The notes: generated by a model from the letters alone, not told the origin. Positions 44,141-56,022 are shown, counted from the stretch's first letter. The stretch is 64,000 bases of DNA from Phascolarctos cinereus (GCF_002099425.1 NW_018344252.1:2108001-2172000); one strand, 5' to 3'. Program-made: numbers and translations.

Positions 44141-45379
44141 GAAAAGAAAGTTGAAAGCAGACCAGCATCCTTTATATAGCTTATTAAGATCTAATTGTCT
44201 TTTTAAGAATTTGAAAGTTCTCGCCTCTAAATGTCTGATCTTTGGGGGAAAATATCACTTAACCAACTCCTATAGATAATTAACTTTAAAATCATTCTAA
44301 TGAATTATAACAACCTCCCTTTGTTATTGGTCCAAATACAGGCTGCTCCCAAATATGGATCATGGTCTTGAATTAAGATAGGTTCAAAAGAAAAAAATAG
44401 TTATGCGCATAAAGATAAAACAAATTCTAACTTTAAATCAGGTTATATGCAAACCAAATTTAGGGGGAAATTAAGCTTCATATTTAGACTCATTTGGCCA
44501 TTTTCATTTCGTGCATGTGGATTTTCCATTATAACCATTAACAAATCTTCCTAATTCATAGTGAAGAGTCAACCACTCCTTCACTCAGTAACCTTAACTG
44601 GCTGCCTTTTACCTCTAAGAAAAAAGTACAAACTCAGAAAATCACTTTAACTTGTAGGTAAATGAATAAGTCTTACTATGATTGAGTTTCTAACTGGTGA
44701 TATGTTTCTGATAGCCACTATTCTTCTGACACAAGAGTACCCCCAAGTTACCAAAGCTGACAGTGACGTCCATGAAAGGTTTACCTGGACCTGCTATAGT
44801 CAACCCCAGTACAGATGTGAGGCAATAAATTAGGTCCTTGAATGAACGCTTCCAAAGGTTATTATGCACTAGGAATGTAAATAGAAAATAAGACTATCCA
44901 TGCCATCTGTAAAACAACAACTCACATTTTCACATGGTGGAGAGACACCACCTAGGGAAGGTTTCAGCTCCAACTCAGATGAAAGAGTCCCAAGTTCCTC
45001 AGAGTGTGATGCATCTTCTTTAATGCCATCTCCACTGATAGAATCAGGTCAGTATCTGATGTTGCACCATGTGACAGAAGCTAAGGAATATGGTGGCTAG
45101 AACTGTCTTTTCTGGGGCTTCCGGATCTATGGCTGCTGACAAGAAAGGGGATTTAGCACCTGCAGGGGCAGTCACCAAGTTGCACTTCCATAAGGGCTCA
45201 ATGACTGAATGATGGCTGTTGGGACTGGGCTAGAAATCCTCTTCTACTCAGCCACCTGCCCAAGGTACCAGGTCTCCTTCTCCAAGATTTCTTCCTGTCT
45301 AACTACAGGTTAAGACATATCTCTAATTCTTCCAACTCCTCTTGCATTGTGGTCCCTGCTCTCCCTAACCTGACAGAGA
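44141..45379. other. Unassigned intergenic DNA
   Basis: Nothing recognised. The 44200-44700 part is AT-rich; 44880-45380 has balanced composition and no gene signature. Confidence 0.4.
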
Positions 45380-46630
45380 CCTAGAAGTCGTGGGTTCCCT
45401 TGTCTCTGACAAGGGGGCCTCCTTCCCCTGTCCTATAGGACATCACAGACCTTGTCTCCACCGCACATGTCCAGGCTCAGGGCAGCTGCCAATCTCTCCT
45501 TCATTTTCTCTCCACCCACTGAGCTTCCCTGCACGCAGGTGGGAGGGCTTATTCAAAGTCTCTGAATTGTTTCACAAAATGTCTGTCGTAGAAAACTCCT
45601 TCATTCTTCGGGTAGGTTAATTGGCCAAGGTGGGAAAGGGCTTCATTACTGCTACGCCTGAGGTAAAGAAAAGGCCACAGACAATCTCTATGGGTTTTAA
45701 AAGCATCTGAAGCCCAGCTACTTTCACACTGAGCAGCTGCAGAGGCCTGAGTCCTTCCCACACACAAGGGCTTCATGCAGTCACCACTGCCCATTCTCAG
45801 CCTTCAAACTTGCTGGGTCCTCCATTCTTACCTTGCAACTGCTCAGTTCTGTTGAAGGTGGACATGAATAATACAGCAATCTGACTGTCAAGACATTTTA
45901 AGACAACCTCACTCATCTTGGGAAGATTCTGGTCCCTTCTTGTGATCTTGTTTTTAAGGGGTAAAAGTCGCTTTTGCAAACGGCAGCTTCCTTTGCTCTG
46001 AGGGTTGAGCTGCTTTGTGTTGCTGGCCCAAAGACTTTTTTCCTTCCCCTGCCTTTGGCAACCACAGCTGACCAAGGCAGCGGAGAGTGGAAACCATTGG
46101 GCAGAACCCTTTGATTGCCAATTAAGACCTGGCAGATTCCTCTGGGTCCCTGCTGTTCTCCCAAACACCTGCCTCCCAGTTTGTTCTGATACTACTTCCA
46201 CCTCCCCATGGTGAGCTGGAAAGCCTGTTAACCTACATTTTTCCTCCTGCCGGGTTACATTGGCTTTATTATCACTCTCTTTGCTCCCACCACCCAGCTA
46301 TTCTCTTTCTGAGAGGTTACAAAGCAAAGGAGAATGTCTGACACAATTTACTCAAAGACAAAAATGGAAGAAAAATAATAGAGAAGGCTTACTTTTTCTC
46401 CATTATCAATTACTATTATCCCATTAACTCTGAGCTGCAAGACTGGCTTTCTTTTTCCCCCTCTGCTACAGCTAGGAGGGTGGGGGTGGGGAGGATGAGG
46501 AGAGGTCTTTTTGTTGTCCTCAGCTTTCTAAGCTTTCACACTCCTAACACTATTCTCACAGCACTTTGCTACATGTGTATACTCCTCTGTTATCGACCCT
46601 TTCCAACTTCTGAATAGAGCGTTTCAGTTT
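45380..46630 (-). other. Single-copy-looking DNA with a 134-codon minus-strand open frame (46201-45797)
   Basis: No repeat recognised. The minus-strand frame starts with Met at 46201 and reads MEVVSEQTGRQVFGRTAGTQ, later KITRRDQNLPKMSEVVLKCL and STFNRTEQLQ. A donor-like GTAAG follows CAG TTGCAAG at about 45828 on the minus strand. There is no family match and no promoter element. The residue mix resembles chance translation of non-coding DNA. A lncRNA exon or an unannotated small gene cannot be excluded. Confidence 0.25.
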
Positions 46631-47089
46631 AATCTAATTCAGCTGGTGAGCTGCCTGGGCATCCACATTGACTCTTCTGCTCTGCAGAGAACTCCAGTTT
46701 TCCTCCTAGCCACAATCACTTCCTTTTTGTCCTCTGTTTTCCATCCTTACTGGTATAACTTACCCTGCAGAAGGTTAGTCATTGGAATCCTCTGTAATCT
46801 TCTTTTGAACCTTCTAAAGTCTGCTCTCCCCAAAGCCAGGGCACCCATCACAGTGCGCCCTGCTTTCTCCTACTTTATCAGAAGAGAGAAGTCCTTTCTC
46901 CTAAGGTTCTCCTCACTTCCACCCCAGAGGTGAGCCCCTTCTGAATGGGGAGAATCAGATCCTGAACACAAGATTGCCCTTGTTGGCTCCCATGCCTCTT
47001 GAAGGTGAAATTAACCTTAGAGCACATTAGGAAAGCGTTGGATGCTCCTTTGGGGCTCAGGCAGCTCCAGCAGGTATCTGCATCTTCAC
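46631..47089. other. Unassigned, possibly upstream part of the following L2
   Basis: CCTGGGCATCCACATTGACT and TCTTCTTTTGAACCTTC hint at L2-type sequence but no firm block. Confidence 0.35.
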
Positions 47090-47615
47090 TGCTGCACCTG
47101 CCTCCCTGCTGGCTTCTCCTCTGTTCCCCAAATCGTTTACCCTATGGCTTCTTGGACAAAACACAAATTCCTCATTTTCAGGTAAAAAGATCTTTATCAT
47201 GTGTTGGCTTTAGCCTCAATGCACATCAGTCCCTTGCCCATACCTACATTTCCAGTCAAACTGACCTATTTGCTCCTCCTCAGTCTCAGTTATCCAACTC
47301 CAGCCTTTAAGCCTTTGCCTAGGCTGTGTCCTGCCTACGATGCAGTCTCTCCTGAATTCCACCTGTTAGAATCCTTAGCTGCCATCAAGACTTAGTCTAT
47401 GTCACATCCTACAAAAGTCCTTTTCTAGTCCCCTTGGTGGTTAAAGCTCACTACCTTTTTTCCTCCAATTAGTATGTGTATATACTTAGCTGTTTAATAT
47501 TCTGTCCTCAAGTAAAATATAAGACCCTTAAAGGCAGGGAAATTTTCTGTTCATCTTTTTATCTGCAGCATTCAGCATAATTGCCCTGTAATGGGTCATC
47601 ATTTCTTGTCGGGAG
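47090..47615 (+). repeat. L2 LINE 3' part
   Basis: CTTGGACAAAACACAAATTC, TTTAAGCCTTTGCCTAGGCT, TCCTGAATTCCACCTGTTAG, then AGACCCTTAAAGGCAGGGAA and TATCTGCAGCATTCAGCATA follow L2 order from coding end to tail. Confidence 0.7.
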
Positions 47616-47740
47616 AGACTGGCTTGGATTCTATTAAAAAAGCAATTATTAAGTGCCCACTGTATGCCAGACCCTATGCTAACACATCTGATGGAAGGGC
47701 TTGCAGAGCCCTTTCCAGGGCTGCTTATCCATCTTTGGTC

Positions 47741-47993
47741 TGCTAGATGGTGCCATAGTACATACAGCATCAGGCCTGGAGGCAGGAAGACTCATCTTCG
47801 GAGTTCAAATCTGGCCTAAGATACTTACTGGCTGTGTGACCTTGAGCAAGTCACTTGACCCCTTTGCCTCAGTTTCCTCATCTGTAAAATGAGCTGGAGA
47901 AGGAAATGGCAAACTTTCCCAGTCTCACTATGAGGAGAACCCCAGATGGGGTCATGAAGAGTCATACATGACTGAAAATGACACAACAAAACA
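47741..47993 (+). repeat. SINE, MAR1-type, full length
   Basis: CTGCTAGATGGTGCCATAGT, GGAGGCAGGAAGACTCATCT, TGGCTGTGTGACCTTGAGCA, AGCTGGAGAAGGAAATGGCA and the RTE-like tail ACCCCAGATGGGGTCATGAA, GACTGAAAATGACACAACAA. Confidence 0.92.
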
Positions 47994-47995
47994 TC

Positions 47996-48475
47996 TACCT
48001 TTGGTGTCCCCCCTGTCACCCACCTCTCATCTGTGGCTCCAAGAAGCTGCAGCATGCACAGCAGCCACACCCTGGTAAAACTGTCTTGGTGGAGGGCTAA
48101 AACAGGTGGAGTGTAGCTACAGGTCTCAAACCCATAAGTGAATTAGGGGAGGTGTATCCCAAGCAGGTGAAGACTTCCCTGGCAGAGCAGGTGGGTGAGA
48201 GCAGTGTGTTCCAAAGGCCATGAAGGTGGCAGAAGCAGGTGCTATGGAGCTCTCAGAGCTTGGTCAGATACTGATGATGCCAAGGTCACCTACTGCAGCC
48301 CAGACCAGCACCAATTTTCCTGACTTTTGTCCTGCCACTGGACTTCAATGACTCTGGAAGAGAGAATGAGGCTGACAACTTTGTGCATCTCTGCCTCACC
48401 CAAACACAATTCATGTGCAAGTAAAAGCATCACCCCTCATGTCATTGGTCCTCTTCAAAAATGACCAATAAAACA
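47996..48475 (+). repeat. Possible RTE-type LINE 3' end
   Basis: GATGCCAAGGTCACCTACTG, TGTCCTGCCACTGGACTTCA, GACTCTGGAAGAGAGAATGA and CATGTCATTGGTCCTCTTCA resemble a common marsupial repeat ending that I associate with RTE-like LINEs. The family name is uncertain. Confidence 0.4.
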
Positions 48476-48529
48476 AGGTGACCAAATTGCAAGTTTGATC
48501 ATGGTATTTCTGGATGCAATAAACTCCAG

Positions 48530-48941
48530 TTTCTACCCTTTGCCTCTGTGCTTATATAGAAACTCTTCTGCTTGGCATTGAATGCCTTTTATAATTTGGT
48601 CGCATCCTACCTTTCCTAGCTTTCTTATTGGTTACTTTATTGTATTCTCTTTGATCCAATCAAAGTGTCCTTCTTGCTGTTTGTCATATGTGAAACTCTA
48701 TCTCCTTTCTCACCTTCGTATTGGTGTCCCTCATGCCTGAAATGACCCCCCTCCTCACCTGCAACTCTTAAAACTCTTTCTTTCCTTCAAAACTGAGCTG
48801 GAATTATGTCTTACATAAGGCCTTTCCTGGTGTGTCCCCCTTCCCCAATTACATTATACTTGTTTTATGTATATTTAGGCAACCTCACTTCCATCCAAAC
48901 CTGTGATGGTTTCCTTGAGGGAGAGTCCTATGATTCTGCAG

Positions 48942-48945
<4 letters not shown>
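48530..48945 (+). repeat. L2 LINE 3' part, interrupted by (GA)n
   Basis: AACTCCAGTTTCTACCCTTT, TTGGTCGCATCCTACCTTTC, CATGCCTGAAATGACCCCCC and ATAAGGCCTTTCCTGGTGTG match L2 coding-end blocks in order. Confidence 0.68.
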
Positions 48946-49007
<62 letters not shown>

Positions 49008-49036
49008 CAGAGAAGAGAGAGACAGAGAGAGAGACA

Positions 49037-49068
<32 letters not shown>

Positions 49069-49108
49069 CAGAGACAGAGAGAGAGAGACAGAGAGAGAGA
49101 GAGGGAGG

Positions 49109-49142
<34 letters not shown>

Positions 49143-49165
49143 GAGAGAGACAGAGAGAAAGAGAC

Positions 49166-49202
<37 letters not shown>
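48945..49202 (+). repeat. Long (GA)n / GAGACA purine tract, 258 bp
   Basis: The longest simple repeat in the window. A pure GA core at 48950-48999 is followed by GAGACAGA and GAGGGA variants. All purine except scattered C. Open frames through it give only Arg/Glu or Ser/Leu and are artefacts. Confidence 0.98.
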
Positions 49203-49203
<1 letters not shown>

Positions 49204-49827
49204 GACTCTTGATTGGCTAAAAGAATATTGAGCTGTAATGCTGCATACCTTCATGAGGGAGGTATGATTTGAGATAGGGGAAAGTGGGGAGGACAGAACA
49301 AGTTTTAAACTTTTTCATAACTGCTATGATTTTTTGGAGCCACATAAACATAGGGAACACTGTCTGATCCCTATCCCTTGACTTCTAGTGGCTACAGTCC
49401 TAGAGACCTCTAAGAATGTATTTCCCATTGGTGAACTGTCCTGGTTTGAACTGAGATCTTCCTTGCTACCAGATAAAGAGCTCATTCACTCTTGTTTATT
49501 ATTTGTTCTAATCTAATCTGTATAATTTACTTGACTTTTGTTTATTATTTACTTGTATTTACTCCTTATTCATAATGGTTATCTGTAGGAGGGCAGGGAA
49601 AATAGCTTTGTTCAGAACTCAAGGACCTTAAGTTGTGGTGGAGAGAAATAGCTCTAAACCAATCAATGCCCTTCTTGGAGAAAGACCTGGGAAGCACCCA
49701 ATCATGCCTTCCTCTTACTCCCCACAGACACAAATGGCAGTCTGTCTTGGAAAGAGATGAGACAGATTCCAGAGCAGATCTGTATCTGCCATATGTGAGC
49801 CAAGCCACCTCAGAGGAAGTATCTAGG
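49203..49827. other. Unassigned intergenic DNA
   Basis: Nothing recognised. Confidence 0.4.
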
Positions 49828-50085
49828 TAGCACCATGGAGAAAGTTCTAGGCCTGGAGTCAGGAAGAACTGAATTCAAATCTGGCTGAGATACATATTAG
49901 CTTATTAGTAACTCTGGGAAAGTCACTTAATTTCTGTCTGCCTCAGTTTCCTCAACTGTAAAATGTGTACAATAATAATACCTAACTCCCAGGGTGGATT
50001 AAATGAGAAAAAATTTGCAAAGTGCTTAGCACAGTGCCTGGCATGTAATCAGCATTTTCTAAATGCTTCCACCATCTCACACTTA
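49828..50085 (+). repeat. CORE-SINE (MIR-like), full length
   Basis: AGCACCATGGAGAAAGTTCT, GGAGTCAGGAAGAACTGAAT, CTCAGTTTCCTCAACTGTAA, AAAGTGCTTAGCACAGTGCC and CATTTTCTAAATGCTTCC. Confidence 0.88.
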
Positions 50086-50220
50086 TAATGTACATGTTTT
50101 CCTTCAATAGAATGTAAGATCCTTGAGGACAGGGATGATTTCATTTTTGTCTGTATATACCCAGTGCTTAACACATGGCTTGGTAATTAATGCTCATTGA
50201 TTACTTGATTGACTGAGAAG
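50086..50220 (+). repeat. L2 LINE 3' tail
   Basis: AATGTAAGATCCTTGAGGAC, TTTGTCTGTATATACCCAGT and TGCTTAACACATGGCTTGGT. Confidence 0.78.
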
Positions 50221-50399
50221 AAATGTTATCCCAAAGTTAATCCATCACTCAGCTATCCTGCTGGACTGCCAAGATATTTATCACCTTGGTGACATAATTT
50301 TTATCACTGTTAGGGCTAAAATTCTTTTAAAAGAGAAACATTGATCAAAGTCTTGGAAAAAAATATATAGAAGCAATGTCATTATTTCATGATCATAAT

Positions 50400-50456
50400 G
50401 ATGATGTGATGGAGAAAGAGGAAGAGGAAGAGAAAGAGCAGGAGAAAGAGGAGTAT
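50400..50456 (+). repeat. Purine-rich simple repeat
   Basis: Imperfect GAGAAAGAGGAA units. Confidence 0.85.
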
Positions 50457-50469
50457 CTGTAGGTTCTGA

Positions 50470-50645
50470 AAGGTTGGTGAAAAGCCAATGAGGCTAGGAA
50501 TTGGGAGATAAGGTTTTAGTTCTAGCTCTGCCAATATCTGGGCATTTGATCTTATGCAAGGTCTCGGCTCCCCTATTTGTAAAATGGATGGGATGGGCTA
50601 ACAATTCCCCAATGTCTCTTCCAGGTCTGACCTTGAGTGACTTCC
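50470..50645 (+). repeat. MIR-like SINE
   Basis: TAGTTCTAGCTCTGCCAATA, CTCCCCTATTTGTAAAATGG, CCCAATGTCTCTTCCAGGTC fit a MIR variant ending. Confidence 0.68.
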
Positions 50646-51530
50646 TAGACAACATGACTATTTAGGTTTTCTCTTATGTTGGAAGAGCCACCTGTCATAA
50701 TGAAAACAATATCAGATTTGGAATCAGAAGAGATTTTGATTCAAACATTGCCTGTACCCCTTCCCTCAAAGGGCTTTTGTGAAGAGTAAATGAGCATGTC
50801 AATACTTTGTAAACTCCCAAAAGGTGAAATACATGCAAGTTCCAATTTTTGGTGAATGGCTACAATCTTTCATGATGATATCTCATGTTTCTATAGCACC
50901 TTCCCATTCAAAAAGCATTGTGAGATCATCAGGGGTGATGATTATTATGTCAATTTTAGAAATGGAAAAAGTGAAGTACAGAAAATGTAGTAGGTCACAG
51001 CTTTTCCACATGAAAAATGAGCTGGCTGGACTGGATACCAACTGGGGTAACATCCAGTTTTAAAACTTTGATTCTGCCATCCCAGTTGCCCAGCTAGTAA
51101 ATGTCAGAACCAATTTGGTACATAAATGTGCAGAAGGATCATAATCACCACTGCAGGAGACGAGGCAATGTCATGGCCTTTAAGTAGACTTTATTTGCAT
51201 GTTCATCATCTATTTTCCTGCAGCATGAAATCTCCAAAGGAAATAAAGCCCATTGTGCAAACAAATCATCTTTATTTAGGCAAATGAGTGTTTAGGCAGA
51301 TAACTACCTAGAAAAAGAATGAGCAGACAAAGACTGGAACAGGCAAGCATTTTAAAAAACGGAAGCAAAATCATTTCAAGAATCCAAAACTCCAAGGCCA
51401 AATTTGCCCACACAAAGGTTTCAACTGATCTAACAGAAAATGCCTAACACTCTCCCCTGGCCTGTAGGGGACTTACCAAATAAAAAAAAATGGAGCTAAA
51501 GTCTCCCCTCCCCATCTTCAACTGCTGAAC
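50646..51530. other. Unassigned, with weak SINE/MIR scraps
   Basis: 50700-50815 (GATTTGGAATCAGAAGAGAT, GATTCAAACATTGCCTGTAC) looks like a deleted SINE. 50870-51130 may be a reversed MIR-like element (GTTGCCCAGCTAGTAAATGT near its end). No gene seen. Confidence 0.4.
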
Positions 51531-51532
51531 GT

Positions 51533-51825
51533 TTTTGTTGTTCAGTTGTTTGTGACTCTTTGTGACCCCATTTGGGGTTTTCTTGGCAAAGAAAGGGGTT
51601 GTGGAGAATTGAACATGACTGAAGAAGAACAAAAATACTAGAGTGGTCTGCCGTTTCCTTCTCCAGCTCATTTGACAGATAAGGAATTGAAGCAAATGAG
51701 GTCAAATGATTTGACCAGGGTCACCCAGCTGGTAAGTGTCTGAGGCTGGATTTGAACTCATGAAGATAAATCTTCCAAATTCCAAGCCCAGCGTTCCATC
51801 CACTGCAGTGCCACCTAGCTGCTCC
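51533..51825 (-). repeat. SINE, MAR1-type, antisense, with an internal inverted insert
   Basis: TTGTTGTTCAGTTGTTTGTG, CATTTGGGGTTTTCTTGGCA, then a 45-50 bp interruption at about 51593-51640, then TAGAGTGGTCTGCCGTTTCC, TCACCCAGCTGGTAAGTGTC and CACTGCAGTGCCACCTAGCT GCTCC. The insert (GAATTGAACATGACTGAAGA) reads like the same SINE tail on the other strand. Confidence 0.88.
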
Positions 51826-52092
51826 TTCAAACTCTTATTCAACCTTTAAATCCAACTCAAATGCCACCTCTTTCCTTTAACCCTGGTCCCCCAAAGCTCT
51901 CATCCATCAATTTTGTTTGCCTTTCACAAATGCCTTTATCATATAATGTTATACATTGCATTTATTTGTATTTGTATCTTAATCTTCTATCACACTATAA
52001 ACTCCAGTCTTTACAAAACTTTTTATCTCTGCTAATACTGAATATAGTATTCTACACAAAGTAGGTGAATAAATATTTGCTGAATGAATGTA
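51826..52092 (+). repeat. L2 LINE 3' part
   Basis: ATCCAACTCAAATGCCACCT, TTTACAAAACTTTTTATCTC, TAATACTGAATATAGTATTC and GTGAATAAATATTTGCTGAA, then GAATGAATG-like end. Confidence 0.8.
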
Positions 52093-54500
52093 ATACTATT
52101 CAATGAAAGATAAAAAGATACACATATATCCTAGAGCCTGGTATGAACCCTCTCCTGTCTAGTTTGACTCACTGAACCTTATGTTGGAAATCCTGGGGTT
52201 CCCAGAGAAGGGTACATTATGCTGCTATAACTCACTACAATAAAGATCCAGAAACTAACCCTGATATAGGGTGGGAGGGCAATACACTCCTATTGAACCC
52301 CAACTGGTGGACTCCCCATCTATAAAAAAAATCAAACAATATGACATCATTAACTCTTAAATATATATTTACTTAGACCAAATTTAAAAAAAGAGTCATA
52401 ACATTTATTCATTCAAAGATAAAACCAGAAAGTCATAACATTTGTGCAAAATTTTTAAGTCATAGTTATTTAGAGAAGACAAAATTAGGAATAATGAAAA
52501 CGTCATATCCCACCCCCTAACCTGGGTCATTCTTTCCCATCATTACTCACAATGTTCATGGTGGAAAGTGAGTACACACTCTTAAAGACCTATTTGTGAG
52601 ACACAGGAGTGGGGAAACCCATGTGCCTGAGGCAACTCACAACTATAGACTCTAAACCTTGATGTTCTTGGTCTCTCTGGAATAATCTGCATGATATAAA
52701 GCCACTTTTTACCTAGTCCTTTTGGCCTTCACCATTCAATGCTTCTGCTCTTGAATTGATAAAGTAGTGTCAAGCTCTCTTCACTCATAGACACACTTGA
52801 CAAGGCACTGAAAAAAAGTGTTACGTTCTTTCAATAACAAGAAATTCCCTTAAGTTAGAGAGTGCCAAGCTCCTGAGATCCAAAAAGAGCAGAGGATTCT
52901 GCTTTGTCCATTTACTCCAAGCCTCTTCTCACATTTCACAACAAAACAGATGAAAGAGTTGTTTTTCCCCTTCTGTTCCTCCTTCTCAAAACAGAGAGAG
53001 CAGTAGAAGGCAACCCAGACACCCCTGATTTCCCTTATCTCAGCAGTAACACCAGTAGCTCACCCCATTGGTCAAGATTAAGAGCTCACTCCCAGTGAAA
53101 TTCCAGCAGCAGCTCCAGACTTTTCCCAGACGACTGACAAATCAATGTGTCTCTTCCAATCAGGGGGTCTTAGCACAACAGCTGAAGAGTCACCTACCTC
53201 AGCTGTGAATCTTCTAGGTCTTTTGTCCCTGGGTTTTGGGGACTCCTCCTGTGCTCACTCTCCTGTTTCTCTGTCTTCTTAGACCTGCTCCTTTATTGTT
53301 TGTTTGTTTGTTTGCTTGGGGGATTCCTGTCTCACCCAAGGTGGGATACTCAAGGTCCAATTGACATGAAAGTATTAACCTGCTTCATTTTTCTTTACTG
53401 CATCCCAGTGGCCCTCTGCTCCGAGGGAATTCTTATGTGGGTGCTAGACAGTACAGACACCCACCAAGTTTAGCCTATTGCAGCTCACCCCAATCTCATG
53501 CATACACCAGCCTCAGTGCCCCAGCAGCAGTAACTAGAAGCATGCTTCACCACACCCAGCGCTATAGTTGCTTTTTAATCCCTCTCCTACTGACTTCTTT
53601 ATTCCACCCAATGATTCACATCAGAGCTCCTCAGTGGTCAGTGACTCATCTTTATTTTGTAATTCCAAACTCAAACAATCCATCTTTCTGTCATATTTGA
53701 ACCCAATGATTCTTAAATAACCTTCCCACAGTCCCTAAGCAATTGGCTTACCAGCTATAAACTTCAAAATTCTAAAAACAATTACCTGTCCAAATGAGCT
53801 GATGGAGCACAATGTCCTGAAGGCATCTTTTCCTCAGTCATTGCTCTGCCCTCAAACAGATCCTCTAGGTACATTCCAGGGGACAATTCTGGTCCTCAGA
53901 ATACTCTGTGTCTCTCCTAATATTTTATCTGAGAGACTATGTTTCTTCACATAGGGAAGTTATATAATGATATTGCTTATCAGTTTTCCACAAGCAAATG
54001 TTATTTTTCTGCCCCTTCTGGCAACCAAATTGTTTATATACAAAAGCCAATGGGTCTTCACATATATAGCACTTCACAAGAGAAACATACATAATTTGTT
54101 TATGTCAAAATGGGATTACTGACAGAATTAGAAGGATGATAGGATTGAAATATTCTAAATTCAGCAATTCACACAAGTCTAGGAAGGACACAAAACCTTA
54201 ATACTTTCCCAGGCCCATATCTAACTACTGCATTTTATGTGACAAGCACAAGCTGATAAATGGGCAAAGTGCAAGAAAATATCATATGCTGGGCTTTTCA
54301 TGGAAACAGAGACTGGTCTGCACAGTTGTAGGTGTCCCCAGAAAGTGTCAAGTGAAGCAGTGATTGACAGCTCCATTGGTATGACTGCAACTCTCATTTG
54401 GGGTTGACATGCTCACTTGTGAGAAGGAATAATTTCTTAAAAAACAGGAAAAAAAAGTAAGAACAAAGAGAACCTGGGGTGTGAATTATGTCACATTTTT
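52093..54500. other. Large unassigned region
   Basis: I cannot name a repeat here. The block at 52183-52320 (TGTTGGAAATCCTGGGGTTC, CAATAAAGATCCAG) has an LTR-like flavour but is too short and unpaired to call. TTTG units at 53297-53317 form a short simple repeat. No gene signature on either strand. Confidence 0.35.
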
Positions 54501-54524
54501 AAAAAAAAATCTGAATGTAGCTTT

Positions 54525-54975
54525 GTACCAATGAACCCAGTTCTTCTACTTATGGTCTTTACCCCCCACCCCCTATGTCCTGAAGAGCCTTATGTGTCCT
54601 CCAGGGTCTTATCCCTTCGAGATTGGCCCTCTCTTTCTCTCACTTCCCTTCTCTCCATGGTGCTGCCAACACTTCGTCCACCATCCTCCCCTCTCTTCCA
54701 TAAGAATCTTGCACTCTGCCCCTGAGAAGCTCTAGCCTTGGAGAGAGGAACTCTCAACTCCTTTTCACATAAACTAGGCTTCCCAGGCATCTCCACATCA
54801 TCCTGCCCCAGGAAGAACATCCCCAGCTTTCCAGCTTTACCTTATTACAATGTAAGCCCCTTGAGGGCAGACTACATCTCTTACTTAAGTTTGTATACAA
54901 TACACAGTGCTTTAGCCTGGTGCCTGGTATACTATGGGAGCTCAATAAATGCTTTATCTCCTTATCTGCTGCCTG
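54525..54975 (+). repeat. L2 LINE 3' end
   Basis: The secure part is 54840-54975: ATTACAATGTAAGCCCCTTG, AGGGCAGACTACATCTCTTA, TAGCCTGGTGCCTGGTATAC, GGGAGCTCAATAAATGCTTT. The pyrimidine-rich bases before it are probably the same element. Confidence 0.72.
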
Positions 54976-54984
54976 CAAACATGC

Positions 54985-55250
54985 CCAACTGTCACCACTC
55001 TTGAAAAACCTTCACTTGACCTTGACAGCTCTTTAAGAGATTAGACTATAATAGCTCATCTTCTTTTTCCAGCCAAATCCCTAGAAAAAGCTATTTACAC
55101 TGGTGGCCTACATTTCCTAATCTCCCGCTCACTTCTCATCAACTTGCAATCTGGTTTCTGGTTCCATCACTCTGTTAAAGCTACTTTCTTCAAGGTCAGC
55201 AAGGATGCTTACTTGCTAATATGATGGCCTTTATACAATCCTCCATACTT
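54985..55250 (+). repeat. CR1/L2-clade LINE, N-terminal side of the RT domain
   Basis: One frame reads AKSLEKAIYTGGLHFLISRS then LLINLQSGFWFHHS and VSKDAYLLI. This fits the CR1/L2 RT block 'SLLEKA...R...L....LL...QSGFR..HST.TAL..V..D'. It is the opposite orientation to the copy at 21.8-23.3 kb and covers a more upstream part of the protein. Confidence 0.72.
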
Positions 55251-55251
55251 A

Positions 55252-55500
55252 GAGGCCTCTAGGTGGTATGGTGAATAGCATACTGGGACCTGGAGTCATG
55301 GAGAACTGAGTCTGAAACTTGCCTCAGACACTTAGCAACTGTGTGACCCTAGGCAAGTTATTCAACCTATGTTTGCCTCAGTTTCCTTATCTGTGAAATG
55401 GGAGTAATAGTAGTCCCTACCTCCCATGGTTATTGTGAGGGTCAAATGAGATAAATTTGTAAATTGTTTTGTATGCTTTAAAGTGCTATATGAATGTATG
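55252..55500 (+). repeat. CORE-SINE (MIR-like), full length
   Basis: GAGGCCTCTAGGTGGTATGG, GGACCTGGAGTCATGGAGAA, TGTGTGACCCTAGGCAAGTT, TTTCCTTATCTGTGAAATGG and TTTAAAGTGCTATATGAATG. It inserted at the end of the CR1/L2-clade piece. Confidence 0.9.
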
Positions 55501-55565
55501 TATATGTATATATTCATATATGTATGAGTGTGATGCGTATACATACGTGTGTGCATATACACCTG
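55493..55565 (+). repeat. TATG/TGTA simple repeat
   Basis: Degenerate TATGTATA and ATACGTGTG units growing from the SINE tail. Confidence 0.85.
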
Positions 55566-55739
55566 ACCATTTGGCAGAATGTTATGGGGATTAAAATTGC
55601 CCAACCTATAATAAAAGAGACTGAGGCAAAGCTATAAGCCGACGGCACTTCCTTACTGAATGGCTGAATAAACACTGGTTGACTGGCTGAGACTCTGGCT
55701 GCAGCCTTCCTTTGCCGATGTGGTTCCTATATTCTATTC

Positions 55740-56022
55740 TTCATAAGTTATACTTCAGCCCAGCCACCCTGCTCCCTGCTCCCCAAACACAACATCTTCA
55801 TGCTTTTGCCAGGCTGACCCATGCTCCTAATGCACTTTCTCCTCAGCTGGAGATGAAGGTGCTAGAGCTTTCTTGCTCCTGTAGTAAATACTTTCTATTT
55901 ACTTGTCTGAGTGTGTGCTATATCCCTCCTCCCACACAGCTGAATGGAAGGCAGAGATTAATTTTGAAAGCGTAGCACGTGGCACATTGCTTTGCACAGA
56001 GTAGGCTGAATTGAATTGTGCT
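55740..56022 (+). repeat. L2 LINE 3' part, diverged
   Basis: CCAAACACAACATCTTCATG, CTTTTGCCAGGCTGACCCAT, and the end GCGTAGCACGTGGCACATTG CTTTGCACAG follow L2 order. Confidence 0.6.

Noticed and set aside
48806-49254. Arg/Glu-rich and Ser/Leu-rich frames over 100 codons
   Set aside because: Pure products of the 258-bp GA tract.
52140-53480. Possible old retroviral remains
   Set aside because: Short LTR-like phrases only; no protein motif found in any frame.
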